Below are positions 8,525 to 16,492 of a stretch of 64,000 nucleotides of DNA, piece by piece. Positions within the stretch are counted from its first letter, which is position 1. The number at the start of each line of letters is the position of its first letter. The DNA comes from CSP1-5 sp964348275 (GTDB taxonomy: Bacteria; Methylomirabilota; Methylomirabilia; Methylomirabilales; CSP1-5). The translations under genes and the position numbers were made by a program. The stretch spans positions 33,520-97,519 of the forward strand of contig CAYGBT010000006.1 in NCBI GenBank assembly GCA_964348275.1, in the 5' to 3' direction. The notes under the pieces were generated by a model that did no database searches, was not told the origin of the DNA, and was given only the letters and a program-made list of their open reading frames with translations.

Positions 8525-9073
8525 TCAGCGGCACCCTTTCTCAACAAGGCGCTTTGTCCACAAGAGGCCGATGAGACTTTGAGCGTCCACGATCTGGTTT
8601 CGCAGGGCCATCCGGTACGCATGGTGGAAAGGAAAGCGGACCGGCTTGACAAATTCGGCGCCATTGGTCGTCTTGCGCTTCACCCGAATAAGCCCCGTAG
8701 CCAGGAAGATATGGACGCATCCGGTGGAGAAGCCAGTGGCATGGTAGGTGACGCAGAGCTTCTTGAGGCGCTTCGGGCGCATCCCGATCTCCTCCTCGCA
8801 TTCCCGCCGGGCGGTCTGCACGGGGGGCTCGCCATCGCCGATAATCCCGGCGGGAAGCTCGTAGAGGATCCGGCCGACTGCGGGTCGGTACTGGCGTACC
8901 AGATAGATGTTGCCCGCGTCATCGAGGGGGACCACCGCCGCCGCGTCGGGCGGTCGAACGATGTCCCGTGTGGCCCTCCTCCCGTTCGGTAGGCGGACCA
9001 GATATTGGTGTGTGCTGAGGTAGTTCCCCGCATACACCACCCGTCGCTTGAGGACCTGTTCTCGAAGTCGCAT
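8525..9073 (-). CDS. Nudix hydrolase (ADP-ribose pyrophosphatase-like)
   Basis: A 182-residue Nudix protein. The Nudix box is complete: Gly, five residues, Glu, seven residues, then REcEEEIGM (around residues 76-98), preceded by the typical YELPAG. The N-terminal VVPLDDAGNIYLVRQYRPAVGR strand pair is what is seen in ADP-ribose/ADP-sugar pyrophosphatases (NudF/YffH-like). The likely reaction is hydrolysis of ADP-ribose to AMP and ribose 5-phosphate. A GGGAGG ribosome site lies six bases before the ATG at 9073. It is divergent from the oxidoreductase gene at 9158, leaving an 84-nt shared upstream region. Confidence 0.88.
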   Translation of the reverse strand: MRLREQVLKRRVVYAGNYLSTHQYLVRLPNGRRATRDIVRPPDAAAVVPLDDAGNIYLVRQYRPAVGRILYELPAGIIGDGEPPVQTARRECEEEIGMRPKRLKKLCVTYHATGFSTGCVHIFLATGLIRVKRKTTNGAEFVKPVRFPFHHAYRMALRNQIVDAQSLIGLLWTKRLVEKGCR

Positions 9074-9157
9074 CTCGGCCTCCCGTCTTATTGAGGGTCA
9101 GCCGATTGTACCCGAGCGGAGCGGCTTAGGCTATCGCCTTCCTCTCTTGGAGGAACA

Positions 9158-10135
9158 ATGGTGGAGAAGCGGATCCGGTTCGGATTGATCGGGGTCGGCC
9201 GACATGGGTCTCGGTACGCCCGTCATCTTCTCGAGGATCTGCCCGAGGCGGAGCTGGTGGCGATTTGTCGGCGGGATGGGGGGGCGGGGGAGGAGTTCGC
9301 CAAAATGAAGGGGATGACCTTTTATGCCGATTATCGTGAGCTCCTGTCGGATAAACGACTGGATGCGGTGGCGGTTGTGGTTCCTCCCGACCTCAATGCG
9401 GAAATCTGCACGGCTGCGGCGCGACGGGGATTGCACTTTCTGGTGGAGAAGCCCTTGGCCCATACCCTCGCCGACGCTCAGAGGATCGTGCAGGAGGCCC
9501 AAAGCGGGGGTAGCAAAGGACTGGTGGCCCAGACCCTTCGCTTTGATAGTCTGGTTCAGACCGTCAAAGCACACTTGCCTATGCTCGGGCCGCCACATGC
9601 AGTCTTCCTTCAGCAGCATTTTGAGCCCTCGCCCCTTCCCTGGCTGGACGATGCGGGTCGGGGAGGCATCATCCTTCACACCGGTGTGCACAGTTTTGAC
9701 CTCCTGCGTTTTTTGACGGGGCGAGAAGTCGTTCGGGTGTATTGCGAGTCAGTCAGCCGCCTAACCGAGCGGACGGAGGATGGGTTCACCGCCATTCTTC
9801 AGGCGGAACCCGGCTCGCTGCGGGCTGTCGTTGCCCAACTTCGGACAACGTTGGGAAGGATCGGTCGGATCGAGGTGATTGGGGAAAAAGGAATCTTGGT
9901 CGGGGATCATGTGCACCACTGTCTCGACGTGATTCAGGGGCGCAACAGACGCACCCTGCCGCTCCCGCCGCCAGTGCCTACGGTCCGCGAGTGTCTGAAA
10001 GCTTTTATCACATGGGTGACGCACGACATGCCACCGCCGGTCTCCTTGACCGATGGGATCAAGGCCCTGGCGGTGGTCGATGCATGCCAACGGTCTGCCT
10101 CGAGTGGCATCCCCGTGCATGTCATTGATCGATGA
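9158..10135 (+). CDS. Gfo/Idh/MocA family oxidoreductase
   Basis: A 325-residue NAD(P)-dependent dehydrogenase. The nucleotide-binding start is FGLIGVGRHGSRYARHL, followed by the family's diagnostic EKP motif (FLVEKPLAHTLADAQRIV, near residue 100) and a C-terminal dimerisation/substrate domain with HTGVHSFDLLRFLTG. Such enzymes oxidise sugars, inositol or related cyclic alcohols; the substrate is not predictable. GGAGG lies six bases before the ATG. It stands alone on the + strand, divergent from the Nudix gene. Confidence 0.88.
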   Translation: MVEKRIRFGLIGVGRHGSRYARHLLEDLPEAELVAICRRDGGAGEEFAKMKGMTFYADYRELLSDKRLDAVAVVVPPDLNAEICTAAARRGLHFLVEKPLAHTLADAQRIVQEAQSGGSKGLVAQTLRFDSLVQTVKAHLPMLGPPHAVFLQQHFEPSPLPWLDDAGRGGIILHTGVHSFDLLRFLTGREVVRVYCESVSRLTERTEDGFTAILQAEPGSLRAVVAQLRTTLGRIGRIEVIGEKGILVGDHVHHCLDVIQGRNRRTLPLPPPVPTVRECLKAFITWVTHDMPPPVSLTDGIKALAVVDACQRSASSGIPVHVIDR

Positions 10136-10296
10136 CGAATGGCCCTGGAACGGATCTTGCTTTTAGGAATGATGCCTGCCCGGGACATGAGACGGGTCAA
10201 TCCCGCGACTGACGTCAGAATCCGCAACATTACTCTATGGAGGATGCTTCACAGCACGGGCCTGCTATATATCACACTTCTAAAGGTCAGGCGGAC

Positions 10297-10326
10297 TTGG
10301 ATCCGGCGATGCGTACGCTGTATAAT
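10297..10326 (+). promoter_or_regulatory. Predicted sigma70 promoter
   Basis: TTGGAT (10297-10302), an 18-base spacer and a perfect TATAAT (10321-10326), 36 bases before the ATG of the lipoprotein-like gene at 10362. This is the best -10 element in the window. Confidence 0.6.
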
Positions 10327-10361
10327 GGGTAGGGGAGGACTGGATCCGACGGAGGGTAAGC

Positions 10362-10865
10362 ATGCGATACCCAAGCTGGAAGGTAAAGGTATTAGGATTG
10401 GCCCTGTTAGTTGCGCTTCCGACTCTTCGGTGCGCCGCGCCGAGAGAAGCCCCTACCGTCGAGAAGCCACGTGTCGTAGAGGTGGAAGGGGCGAGCCCGT
10501 TAACCGTCAAAGTGACCGAGCTGGAGAAGCGCCGCTTGACCGCTGAGGAACTCACCGTCCAAATGCGGGATGGCTTCCGCTGGGAATTCCGGGTCAAGAT
10601 CGCCAATCCGAGCGATATGGGGGTGAGCTTGGACCGGTTGCGTCTCACGGTCCAAAACCTGTGGGGGAGGAGTTGGCCTGGGGATCAACCCTTGAAACTC
10701 AAGATAGAGAGGGGGGGCGAGGCAGAGGTTTCGGTCCACGCGCGCCTCGCCTCGTCAGATCCCAATGATCTCGCGAGCCTCACAGGTGTCCAGACTTTGA
10801 CTTTCTTGGGTCGGCGGGACGATGGCAAATCCATGAGCATCACCGTCCGCGTTCCCCTCAACTAG
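10362..10865 (+). CDS. Hypothetical secreted or lipid-anchored protein
   Basis: A 167-residue protein of no recognised family. The N-terminus is a signal peptide (KVKVLGLALLVALPTLRC), and Cys24 may be a lipid attachment site although Arg at -1 is unusual for a lipobox. The rest is rich in beta strands, with a stretch (FRWEFRVKIANPSDMGVSLD...LRLTVQNL) that resembles the LEA14/WHy or immunoglobulin-like folds in which 'v.v.NP....v.l..l...v' recurs. It has its own promoter at 10297 and a terminator-like hairpin downstream, so it is probably monocistronic. Confidence 0.65.
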   Translation: MRYPSWKVKVLGLALLVALPTLRCAAPREAPTVEKPRVVEVEGASPLTVKVTELEKRRLTAEELTVQMRDGFRWEFRVKIANPSDMGVSLDRLRLTVQNLWGRSWPGDQPLKLKIERGGEAEVSVHARLASSDPNDLASLTGVQTLTFLGRRDDGKSMSITVRVPLN

Positions 10866-10928
10866 TAAACGATCACCGGCGACCGTTAACCGCTGGGGAG
10901 CCCACAGCTGTAAAAGCGATCACCGTAC

Positions 10929-10983
10929 ACCGATGACCGTCTTGATTCGGTTATCTGTCATCGGGGGTCGGTCATCGGTTTTT
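10929..10983 (+). terminator. Terminator-like inverted repeat
   Basis: Arms ACCGATGACCG (10929-10939) and CGGTCATCGGT (10969-10979) are perfect complements across a 29-nt loop, followed by a run of five T on the + strand (10979-10983). It sits between convergent genes and overlaps the stop codon of the minus-strand gene. Its sequence belongs to a CGGTCATCGG repeat type that recurs near 49450. Confidence 0.5.
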
Positions 10984-11878
10984 AGCTTTTGGTGCGTACT
11001 TGGACCGCGGCAAGATCCTCCAGCAGAGTGATAACGGCCGAGTGGTCCAGAGAGCCCCGGCCTTTGACCCGGAGGGCCGAGAAGAGTTCTTGGACGACGG
11101 CGGTGGTCGGCAGCGGGACCTGTAAGGCTCGGGACGCCTCTGTGATAAGGCCCAGGTCCTTGTAATGCAGGTCGACCTTGAATCCCGGTTGGAAATTTCC
11201 CTTGACGATCAGGGGGCTTTTCATATCCAAGCATCGACTCCCCGCCATGCCGCCACTGAGCGCTTGGATGAGACGTTCAGGGTCAAGGCCGGCCTTGGCC
11301 CCGAGCGTCAAGGCCTCCCCGATGGCGACGAGGTTTATGGCCACGATCACCTGATTGGCGAGCTTCGTAAACCCGCCCGCTCCGGCCGACCCCATGTGAG
11401 TGATCGTCTTTCCCATGGCCTGGAAGATGGGCTGGACTGCCTCGAAGACCTCCTGATCTCCGCCGACCATGATAGAAAGGATCCCCTCGATGGCCCCCTT
11501 CTCCCCCCCGCTGACCGGCGCGTCGAGCGCCTTGACGCCTTTCCTCTTCGCCGCCTCGTAAATCTTCTGAGAAACCAGGGGAGAGATCGTGCTCATGTCA
11601 ACCAGGATCATGCCGGATTTGGCCCCCTCCAGGACGCCATTCGCCCCAAGAACAACCTCCTCCACATCAGGTGAGTTTGGAAGCATCGTGATGAGAACCT
11701 CAGAGGTTTGAGCGACCTCCTTGGGTGACGAGCCTGGAGTAGCGCCATCACGTTTCAGCTCGTCCATCGGTGGTCTGGAGCGGTTATAAACGGTTAGGGC
11801 ATACCCTGCCTTCAGGAGATTCCGGGCCATGGGCTTTCCCATGATTCCGAGTCCGATAAAACCAATCTGTTGCGCCAT
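10982..11878 (-). CDS. NAD-binding beta-hydroxyacid dehydrogenase (2-hydroxy-3-oxopropionate reductase-like)
   Basis: A 298-residue enzyme of the 3-hydroxyisobutyrate dehydrogenase family. It starts with the Rossmann signature QIGFIGLGIMGKPMARNLL, contains the substrate-site block LDAPVSGGEKGAIEG and has the catalytic Lys in GGFTKLANQVIVA. The C-terminal KDLGLITEASR matches tartronate semialdehyde reductase (GarR/GlxR) and close relatives. It likely reduces tartronate semialdehyde to glycerate, which fits the adjacent glyoxylate/hydroxypyruvate-type reductase at 12095 on the same strand. The start at 11878 (MAQQIGF) has GGGGGA upstream; a 13-residue extension is rejected. Confidence 0.85.
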   Translation of the reverse strand: MAQQIGFIGLGIMGKPMARNLLKAGYALTVYNRSRPPMDELKRDGATPGSSPKEVAQTSEVLITMLPNSPDVEEVVLGANGVLEGAKSGMILVDMSTISPLVSQKIYEAAKRKGVKALDAPVSGGEKGAIEGILSIMVGGDQEVFEAVQPIFQAMGKTITHMGSAGAGGFTKLANQVIVAINLVAIGEALTLGAKAGLDPERLIQALSGGMAGSRCLDMKSPLIVKGNFQPGFKVDLHYKDLGLITEASRALQVPLPTTAVVQELFSALRVKGRGSLDHSAVITLLEDLAAVQVRTKS

Positions 11879-11885
11879 GACATCC

Positions 11886-12090
11886 CCCCGGCTCACCGTT
11901 CGCAGTTCACGGTGCATGGTTCAGGGTTCATAGTTCAAGGTCCAGTTCTTCGGGCTCGTTCACGGTTCACCCATGACGGTTCAGCGTTCGTAGTCGAGGG
12001 TTCAGGGTCAAGACTTCAAGTACCCCGTTTTCGCCATGAACAATGGACTATGAACCATGAACGCTCAGCCAGGTCGTCGGTTAACGGTGG
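11886..12090. repeat. Degenerate GGTTCA / TGAACC unit array
   Basis: About ten imperfect copies of a TTCA-containing unit (GTTCACGG, GGTTCATAGTTC, GGTTCAGGG) run on the + strand up to 12020. Reverse-oriented copies (CCATGAAC, ACTATGAACCATGAACGC) follow at 12035-12065, and a GTTAACGG/CTTAACGG pair closes the region. The two orientations can fold as one large imperfect palindrome. It fills the whole gap between the two dehydrogenase genes. Confidence 0.75.
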
Positions 12091-12094
12091 ACGC

Positions 12095-13078
12095 TTAACG
12101 GGTCCTGCCGAGGACCTCGGGATTAACCAGATTGGGCGGCCGGTTCCCGGTTACCCCTGCCACACAATTTTCTGCGGCCATCATAGACATCTTGAGCCGT
12201 GTATCAACGGATGCGCTTGCCGCGTGGGGGGCGGTGATGACGTTCCTCAGGTTCGTCAGGCCCGGGGCCGGCTTTGGCTCTTTCTCGTACACATCGAGAC
12301 CCGCCGCCGCAATCCACCGCTCCTTTAAGGCCCTGACCAGCGCCTTCTCGTCCACCACTGGACCTCGAGCGGCATTAATCAGGATGGCGGTCCTCTTCAT
12401 TAACTTGAGTTCGGAGGCGGAAATGTAGTGGGTGGTTTCCGGGAAGAGGGGGACGTGCAGGGTGACGATGTCCGACTCCTTCAAGAGGGTCTTCTTATCG
12501 ACAAACGTCGCCCCAAGCTCTTGTTCGACGACCGGATTGGCCCTCTGGACATCCGTATAGAGAATTCGCATATCAAAGCCCCGGGCCCGCTTAGCCACTC
12601 CCTTGCCGATGCGACCCAGGCCGCAGATTCCTAAGGTTTTATGGTGGACGTCGTGACCCAGAAACTGCATGACGCCCCAATACTTCCACTTGCCGGACCG
12701 GAAATATTTGTCGGCGTCTACGAGCCCCCGCGCGGTGGCGAGGATGAGGCACCAGGTAAAATCGGCGGTCGTGTCGTCCAGGACCCCTGGAGTATTAGTG
12801 ACCATCACCCCCCGCTTCGTCGCAGCGGTGACGTCGATGTTGTTGTAGCCTACGGCCACGTTGCTGACGACCTTTAAATGGGGGTTTTTGGCCATGACCT
12901 TGTCGTCGATGATGTCGGTCAGAAGGCAAACGAGTCCGTCTTTGCCCCGGAGCTTTTTGAGAAGCTGAGGAGGGGGAAAGGGAACATCTCGCTGATTCGA
13001 TTCGACCTGACAATGTTTACTCACCAGTTCGACGGCTTCGGGAAAAATCTGTCGCGTGACCAGCACCTTCGGTTTCAC
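12095..13078 (-). CDS. D-2-hydroxyacid dehydrogenase (glyoxylate/hydroxypyruvate reductase-like)
   Basis: A 327-residue NAD(P)-dependent enzyme. It shows the coenzyme motif LGICGLGRIGKGVAKRA, the catalytic Arg in LINAARGPVVDEKALVRAL, a following Glu in LDVYEKEPKPAPGL and the His in ITAPHAASAS. The strong match to 'VSNVAVGYNNIDV..A..RG..VTNTPGVLDDTTAD' is typical of glyoxylate/hydroxypyruvate reductases (GRHPR, GyaR). With the GarR-like gene downstream on the same strand it suggests a small glyoxylate-glycerate module. The catalytic His is followed by AASAS instead of the common GSAT, a minor variation. Confidence 0.87.
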   Translation of the reverse strand: MKPKVLVTRQIFPEAVELVSKHCQVESNQRDVPFPPPQLLKKLRGKDGLVCLLTDIIDDKVMAKNPHLKVVSNVAVGYNNIDVTAATKRGVMVTNTPGVLDDTTADFTWCLILATARGLVDADKYFRSGKWKYWGVMQFLGHDVHHKTLGICGLGRIGKGVAKRARGFDMRILYTDVQRANPVVEQELGATFVDKKTLLKESDIVTLHVPLFPETTHYISASELKLMKRTAILINAARGPVVDEKALVRALKERWIAAAGLDVYEKEPKPAPGLTNLRNVITAPHAASASVDTRLKMSMMAAENCVAGVTGNRPPNLVNPEVLGRTR

Positions 13079-13195
13079 GGGCTTTCCTCCTTTTTCGGAT
13101 GGTAAAAAACGATTTCGAGAACAAAGTCGGCCACAATCTAAGTGCTGACCTGGCTCTTGTCAAGGAGTTTGAGGTGCATCCTGCCGCCTTCCCCA

Positions 13196-13224
13196 TTGAC
13201 AGGTATGAGGGGGGATGGTAGAAC
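13196..13224 (+). promoter_or_regulatory. Predicted sigma70 promoter
   Basis: TTGACA (13196-13201), a 17-base spacer and TAGAAC (13219-13224), 47 bases before the thioesterase ATG at 13271. Confidence 0.5.
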
Positions 13225-13270
13225 CGGGCCGCGTGGCGGAGAAGTTTTCTCTGCACAACAGGAGGGCAAC

Positions 13271-13663
13271 ATGGGACCGGAAATTGGAGCGAGCTACACC
13301 GTCGAGCGGCGGGTCGGGCCGGAACATTCTGCCGACAAACATGGAAATCCCGGGGTCGATGTCTTTACCACCCCCGTTCTTTGCGAATGGAGCGAGGAGG
13401 CGGCGGTTTTTGCGGTGACCAAACAGCTTGACCCGGGGATGATCACCGTCGGGACGCGCATCGATTTGAAACATCTCGCCGCAACGCCCATTGGGATGAT
13501 GGTGAAGGTGACGGCCACCCTCAAAGAGATCGATGGACGGAAACTGGTCTTTTTCATCGAGGGCTATGACGAGAAAGAAAAGATCAGCGAGTGCACTCAT
13601 GAACGCTTCATTGTCAACGAGGAACGCTTCTTTGAGAAGATCGCCGCGAAGGCGGAAGGGTAG
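13271..13663 (+). CDS. FlK-like acyl-CoA thioesterase (hotdog fold)
   Basis: A 130-residue hotdog-fold protein. The diagnostic parts of the fluoroacetyl-CoA thioesterase (FlK) family are present: STP-like TTPVLCEWSEEAA with the Thr and Glu, and the catalytic His in GTRIDLKHLAATPIG. It probably hydrolyses short acyl-CoA esters; a detoxifying or housekeeping role is common for this family. The ATG at 13271 is chosen because AGGAGGG precedes it at good distance and the promoter at 13196 lies just upstream; a longer form from 13142 would start before the promoter. Confidence 0.82.
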   Translation: MGPEIGASYTVERRVGPEHSADKHGNPGVDVFTTPVLCEWSEEAAVFAVTKQLDPGMITVGTRIDLKHLAATPIGMMVKVTATLKEIDGRKLVFFIEGYDEKEKISECTHERFIVNEERFFEKIAAKAEG

Positions 13664-13745
13664 CGAGGAGCTCGCGTCTATGCGTCGGGCCCACGGCACG
13701 GATCGGCAAGCCAAGCGGTGAGGATAAATTTTCGTTTGTGGAAAG

Positions 13746-14786
13746 ATGGTCACCATCGACGGCTCTTACGGGGAGGGAGGAGGGCAGATTCTCCGGACTG
13801 CCCTGGCCTTGAGTGCGGTGCTCGACCGGCCGGTGCTGGTCGAAAAAATCCGGGCTGGACGGAAGAATCCGGGACTTCAGGCGCAGCACCTGGCGGGCGT
13901 CAGCGCGTTAGCCGAGATCGCCACGGCTGAGGTTGAAGGCGCGACGGTCGGATCGATCTCCCTCCGGTTCGCTCCTAGGCGCATAGCTCACGGCGAGTAC
14001 CAGTGGGACGTGGGCACGGCCGGGGCCATCTCGTTAGTCCTGCAGACGATCCTCGTTCCTCTCGCCCTTGCGTCATCTCGTTCTCGCATCTCCATCGCAG
14101 GCGGGAGCCACGTCCCCTGGAGCCCGCCCTTTCCTTATCTCGAGCAGGTTCTTCTTCCTATCCTTGAAGGCATGGGGCTTCGGGCGTCGCTTACCCTGAG
14201 GCGGTGGGGATTCTACCCGAAGGGGGGAGGTCTCGTGGAGGGAACAATCGATCCCTCTGTCCTGCACGCCTTGACGCTGACCGAGCGGGGGCCCCTTGGA
14301 GAAGTCGTGGGCCTCTCGGCGGCGGCGGGGCTTCCTTTGAGCGTGGCTGAGCGACAACGGGACCGCACCCTTGCACGCCTCAAGCGAGTCGGTGTTCCCA
14401 GTCAGATTGAACTTACGTCGGTGGAAGCACGAAACCCCGGGACGGTCGTCTTTTTGCTGGCGAGGTGTGAAGGAGGACGGGCGGGCTTTAGCAGCCTGGG
14501 GGAGAGGGGGAAGCCGGCCGAGCGGGTGGCAGATGAGGCCTGCGATCAGCTCTTTGCCTATCTTGAAAGGCCAGGGGTAGCTGATCCTTATCTGGCCGAC
14601 CAGCTCTTACTCCCGATGGTGCTTGCCTCAGGATCTTCATCGCTTACCACAACGAAAGTGACCGAGCACCTGCTCAGCAATCGATGGGTAGTGGAGCATT
14701 TTCTTCCCGGCCGTGTGCAGGTCGAGGGGAGTGTGGGAGAGCCAGGTCTCGTGACTGTCGAGGGAACCGGTAGGCCTGGTTCATAG
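13746..14786 (+). CDS. rtcA: RNA 3'-terminal phosphate cyclase RtcA
   Basis: A 346-residue protein of normal RtcA length. The N-terminus DGSYGEGGGQILRTALALS is diagnostic, followed by RAGRKNPGLQAQHLAGV and the GGSHVPWSPPFPYL block. The nucleotidyl-accepting His is expected in the C-terminal TKVTEHLLSN stretch. The enzyme converts RNA 3'-phosphate to a 2',3'-cyclic end using ATP, and acts in RNA repair. No rtcB or sigma54 activator rtcR is nearby, so the usual rtcBA operon is absent. Its stop codon lies within a GGTTCATAGTTCATGG repeat unit, so the last residues are repeat-encoded. Confidence 0.92.
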   Translation: MVTIDGSYGEGGGQILRTALALSAVLDRPVLVEKIRAGRKNPGLQAQHLAGVSALAEIATAEVEGATVGSISLRFAPRRIAHGEYQWDVGTAGAISLVLQTILVPLALASSRSRISIAGGSHVPWSPPFPYLEQVLLPILEGMGLRASLTLRRWGFYPKGGGLVEGTIDPSVLHALTLTERGPLGEVVGLSAAAGLPLSVAERQRDRTLARLKRVGVPSQIELTSVEARNPGTVVFLLARCEGGRAGFSSLGERGKPAERVADEACDQLFAYLERPGVADPYLADQLLLPMVLASGSSSLTTTKVTEHLLSNRWVVEHFLPGRVQVEGSVGEPGLVTVEGTGRPGS

Positions 14787-14858
14787 TTCATGGAAAAAAC
14801 AAATCGTAGTGCTGCTTTGGGGCGTCAAACCCGGAACTGTGGACCCTGAACCCTAGCA
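14768..14858. repeat. GGTTCA / TGAACC repeat pair spanning the rtcA stop
   Basis: GGTTCATAGTTCATGG (about 14779-14794) faces GAACTGTGGACCCTGAACCCTAG (about 14833-14856), forming a degenerate inverted pair of the same type as at 11886 and 56605. The rtcA TAG is inside the first copy. Confidence 0.55.
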
Positions 14859-14908
14859 TGCTTTGGTCTTCGGTTGTCCGACTTGGACGGGCATGTTGAG
14901 GGGTACGT

Positions 14909-15562
14909 TCAATTAAATTTCTTGACTATGACCTCGTTCGAGCAAGTGGTAGTGCCTTCCTCACAGACCTGGTACGTGTAGGTTCCCTTCCCGCGCTTAT
15001 TAATATGATCCGTGTACGAGCCGTCGTTGGCACTTGTTTCGATCTGAGAGCCGTTGCGGTAGATATCGACGTTGATCGCCGTGGAACCATTCCAACTCAG
15101 TTTTGCCTTTTGGCGACCCTTTACTTTGTACCCGATGGCAGAGAGCGTGATGGAACCGCCAGGCTCGGGCTCCGGTGCCGGCTCAGCAACGGGTACCGGC
15201 TCGGGTTCCGTCACCGGAACAGGCTCGGGCTCGACCACTTCGGGAATGGTCGTACTGACCTCGTTGGAGAAGGCGCTCTCGTTCCCAAAGATGTCGTAGG
15301 CGGTGACGGCGGCGTAGTAGGTTTGCCCATCTGACAAATCGGAAACCGTATAGCTGGTGACATGACCGACGTCGATCGTCTGAGAATACATTCGAGACGA
15401 GTTTCCGACATGGACTTTGTACCCGGATAGGTCCGCTTCGTTATTCGGGTCCCACGCGAGCGACACCGACCCTGCTGTTGCCGCGACCGGATGAAGCCCG
15501 AAGAGCAGTCCTGCCACGATCAAGCCGCCGAGCGTTTTTTGCCGTGGTCGCCTCAACCTCAT
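14909..15562 (-). CDS. Secreted fibronectin type III domain protein
   Basis: A 217-residue exported protein. A cleavable signal peptide ends near ATAGSVSLA. Residues about 33-108 form an FN3 domain (SLAWDPNNEADLSGYKVHVG ... YTVSDLSDGQTYYAAVTAYD). A Pro-Glu-rich linker of EPVPV repeats (about residues 111-136) leads to a second beta-sandwich (about 138-217), which contains CEEGTTTC. Such proteins usually act at the cell surface or in the matrix, but no enzyme domain is present and the ligand is unknown. It is transcribed alone and convergent with rtcA. Confidence 0.75.
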   Translation of the reverse strand: MRLRRPRQKTLGGLIVAGLLFGLHPVAATAGSVSLAWDPNNEADLSGYKVHVGNSSRMYSQTIDVGHVTSYTVSDLSDGQTYYAAVTAYDIFGNESAFSNEVSTTIPEVVEPEPVPVTEPEPVPVAEPAPEPEPGGSITLSAIGYKVKGRQKAKLSWNGSTAINVDIYRNGSQIETSANDGSYTDHINKRGKGTYTYQVCEEGTTTCSNEVIVKKFN

Positions 15563-16207
15563 GATGATTTCCTCCCTAAAAGGGGTGACATCGTTGCAAG
15601 AGGAAGGTGCGACAAGTGTGCCAGGAACGCAGGAGTACGGTGAGATGTGATGGCAAGCTTTTGAATTATTTCAGGTTGATTGAGCCGTAGTTTCTTCAAG
15701 GAACCGCGATACGGCTATTCAGGGGGGGCAAATATCTGTCATCATGGCGCTACCTCATTCTGGACTGGACAGTTTGTCACGGAGGGGAAGTTCCCTCCGT
15801 TTGAGCCGTGGGTGGTGGATCGGCCGAAGTGACATCACGCCCGGGACTAGGTCCGAGTCGGAGCCGCGTTGGCGCTTGACACCGATTGCAGGGAGCGGGA
15901 TACTGAAGACCCCTTCAGGAGATGCAGGGATGGAACCGGGGTCATCCCCAGTCTACTACAGATACCATCCAATGCGCGCCAAAAAGCCCGACGCCTTGTG
16001 CAGGGCAGTGCGACTTGGGAGGGGGTCTTATTCTTGACAATCCTCTGACCGGGGGGTGGGGTGAGACCTCGGAGGCGGGTTGTTAATTCCGGGGCTCCTC
16101 CAACAAAACTCTTCACTGCCAACACGGGAACGGATCGAGCAATATCTTAGCGCACCTTTTGGTGCCTGTCCCCTTTTCGCTGGAAGTGTCTCTTTTTAGA
16201 GAGCATT
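15563..16207. other. Intergenic region of about 645 nt
   Basis: No gene is convincing on either strand. A clear hairpin with 8-bp arms lies at 15779-15800 (ACGGAGGG/CCCTCCGT), but no T-run follows. No riboswitch core that can be named is visible. The possible short reading frames in the region have no start context or family resemblance. Confidence 0.5.
15779..15800. repeat. Short perfect inverted repeat
   Basis: Arms ACGGAGGG (15779-15786) and CCCTCCGT (15793-15800) with a six-base loop. It is not followed by a T tract, so terminator function is unlikely. Confidence 0.55.
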
Positions 16208-16287
16208 GTGGTCGGAGTACTTACGAAAACTACCACGGCACGGGCGGAGCCAGCGGAAGTGGGGCGTAACAGCGCGTATGGAGCACC

Positions 16288-16320
16288 GGCGCGAACGCCG
16301 CGCCAAGCCCGAAGGCGGGC
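16288..16320. other. Two adjacent GC hairpins upstream of a substrate-binding protein gene
   Basis: GGCGCG-AACGC-CGCGCC (16288-16304) and GCCCG-AAGG-CGGGC (16307-16320) lie within an exceptionally GC-rich stretch 170 nt before the ABC binding-protein gene. They could form a structured leader in its mRNA. No named RNA family is recognised. Confidence 0.35.
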
Positions 16321-16492
16321 AAGGCGGCCGGGGCGGAGGGGCGCCCGGTCGCCACCCACGGGGAAAGAATTCCTTGAGTCTTTGGAGGGGATAGATCTCC
16401 CATTTCGACCGTCGTCAGCGGAACGCCCTGGCAAACGTGAGGGCCAATTTGGACAGCGTACCGATCCCACCAAGAATGAGGAGGGAATGAAG

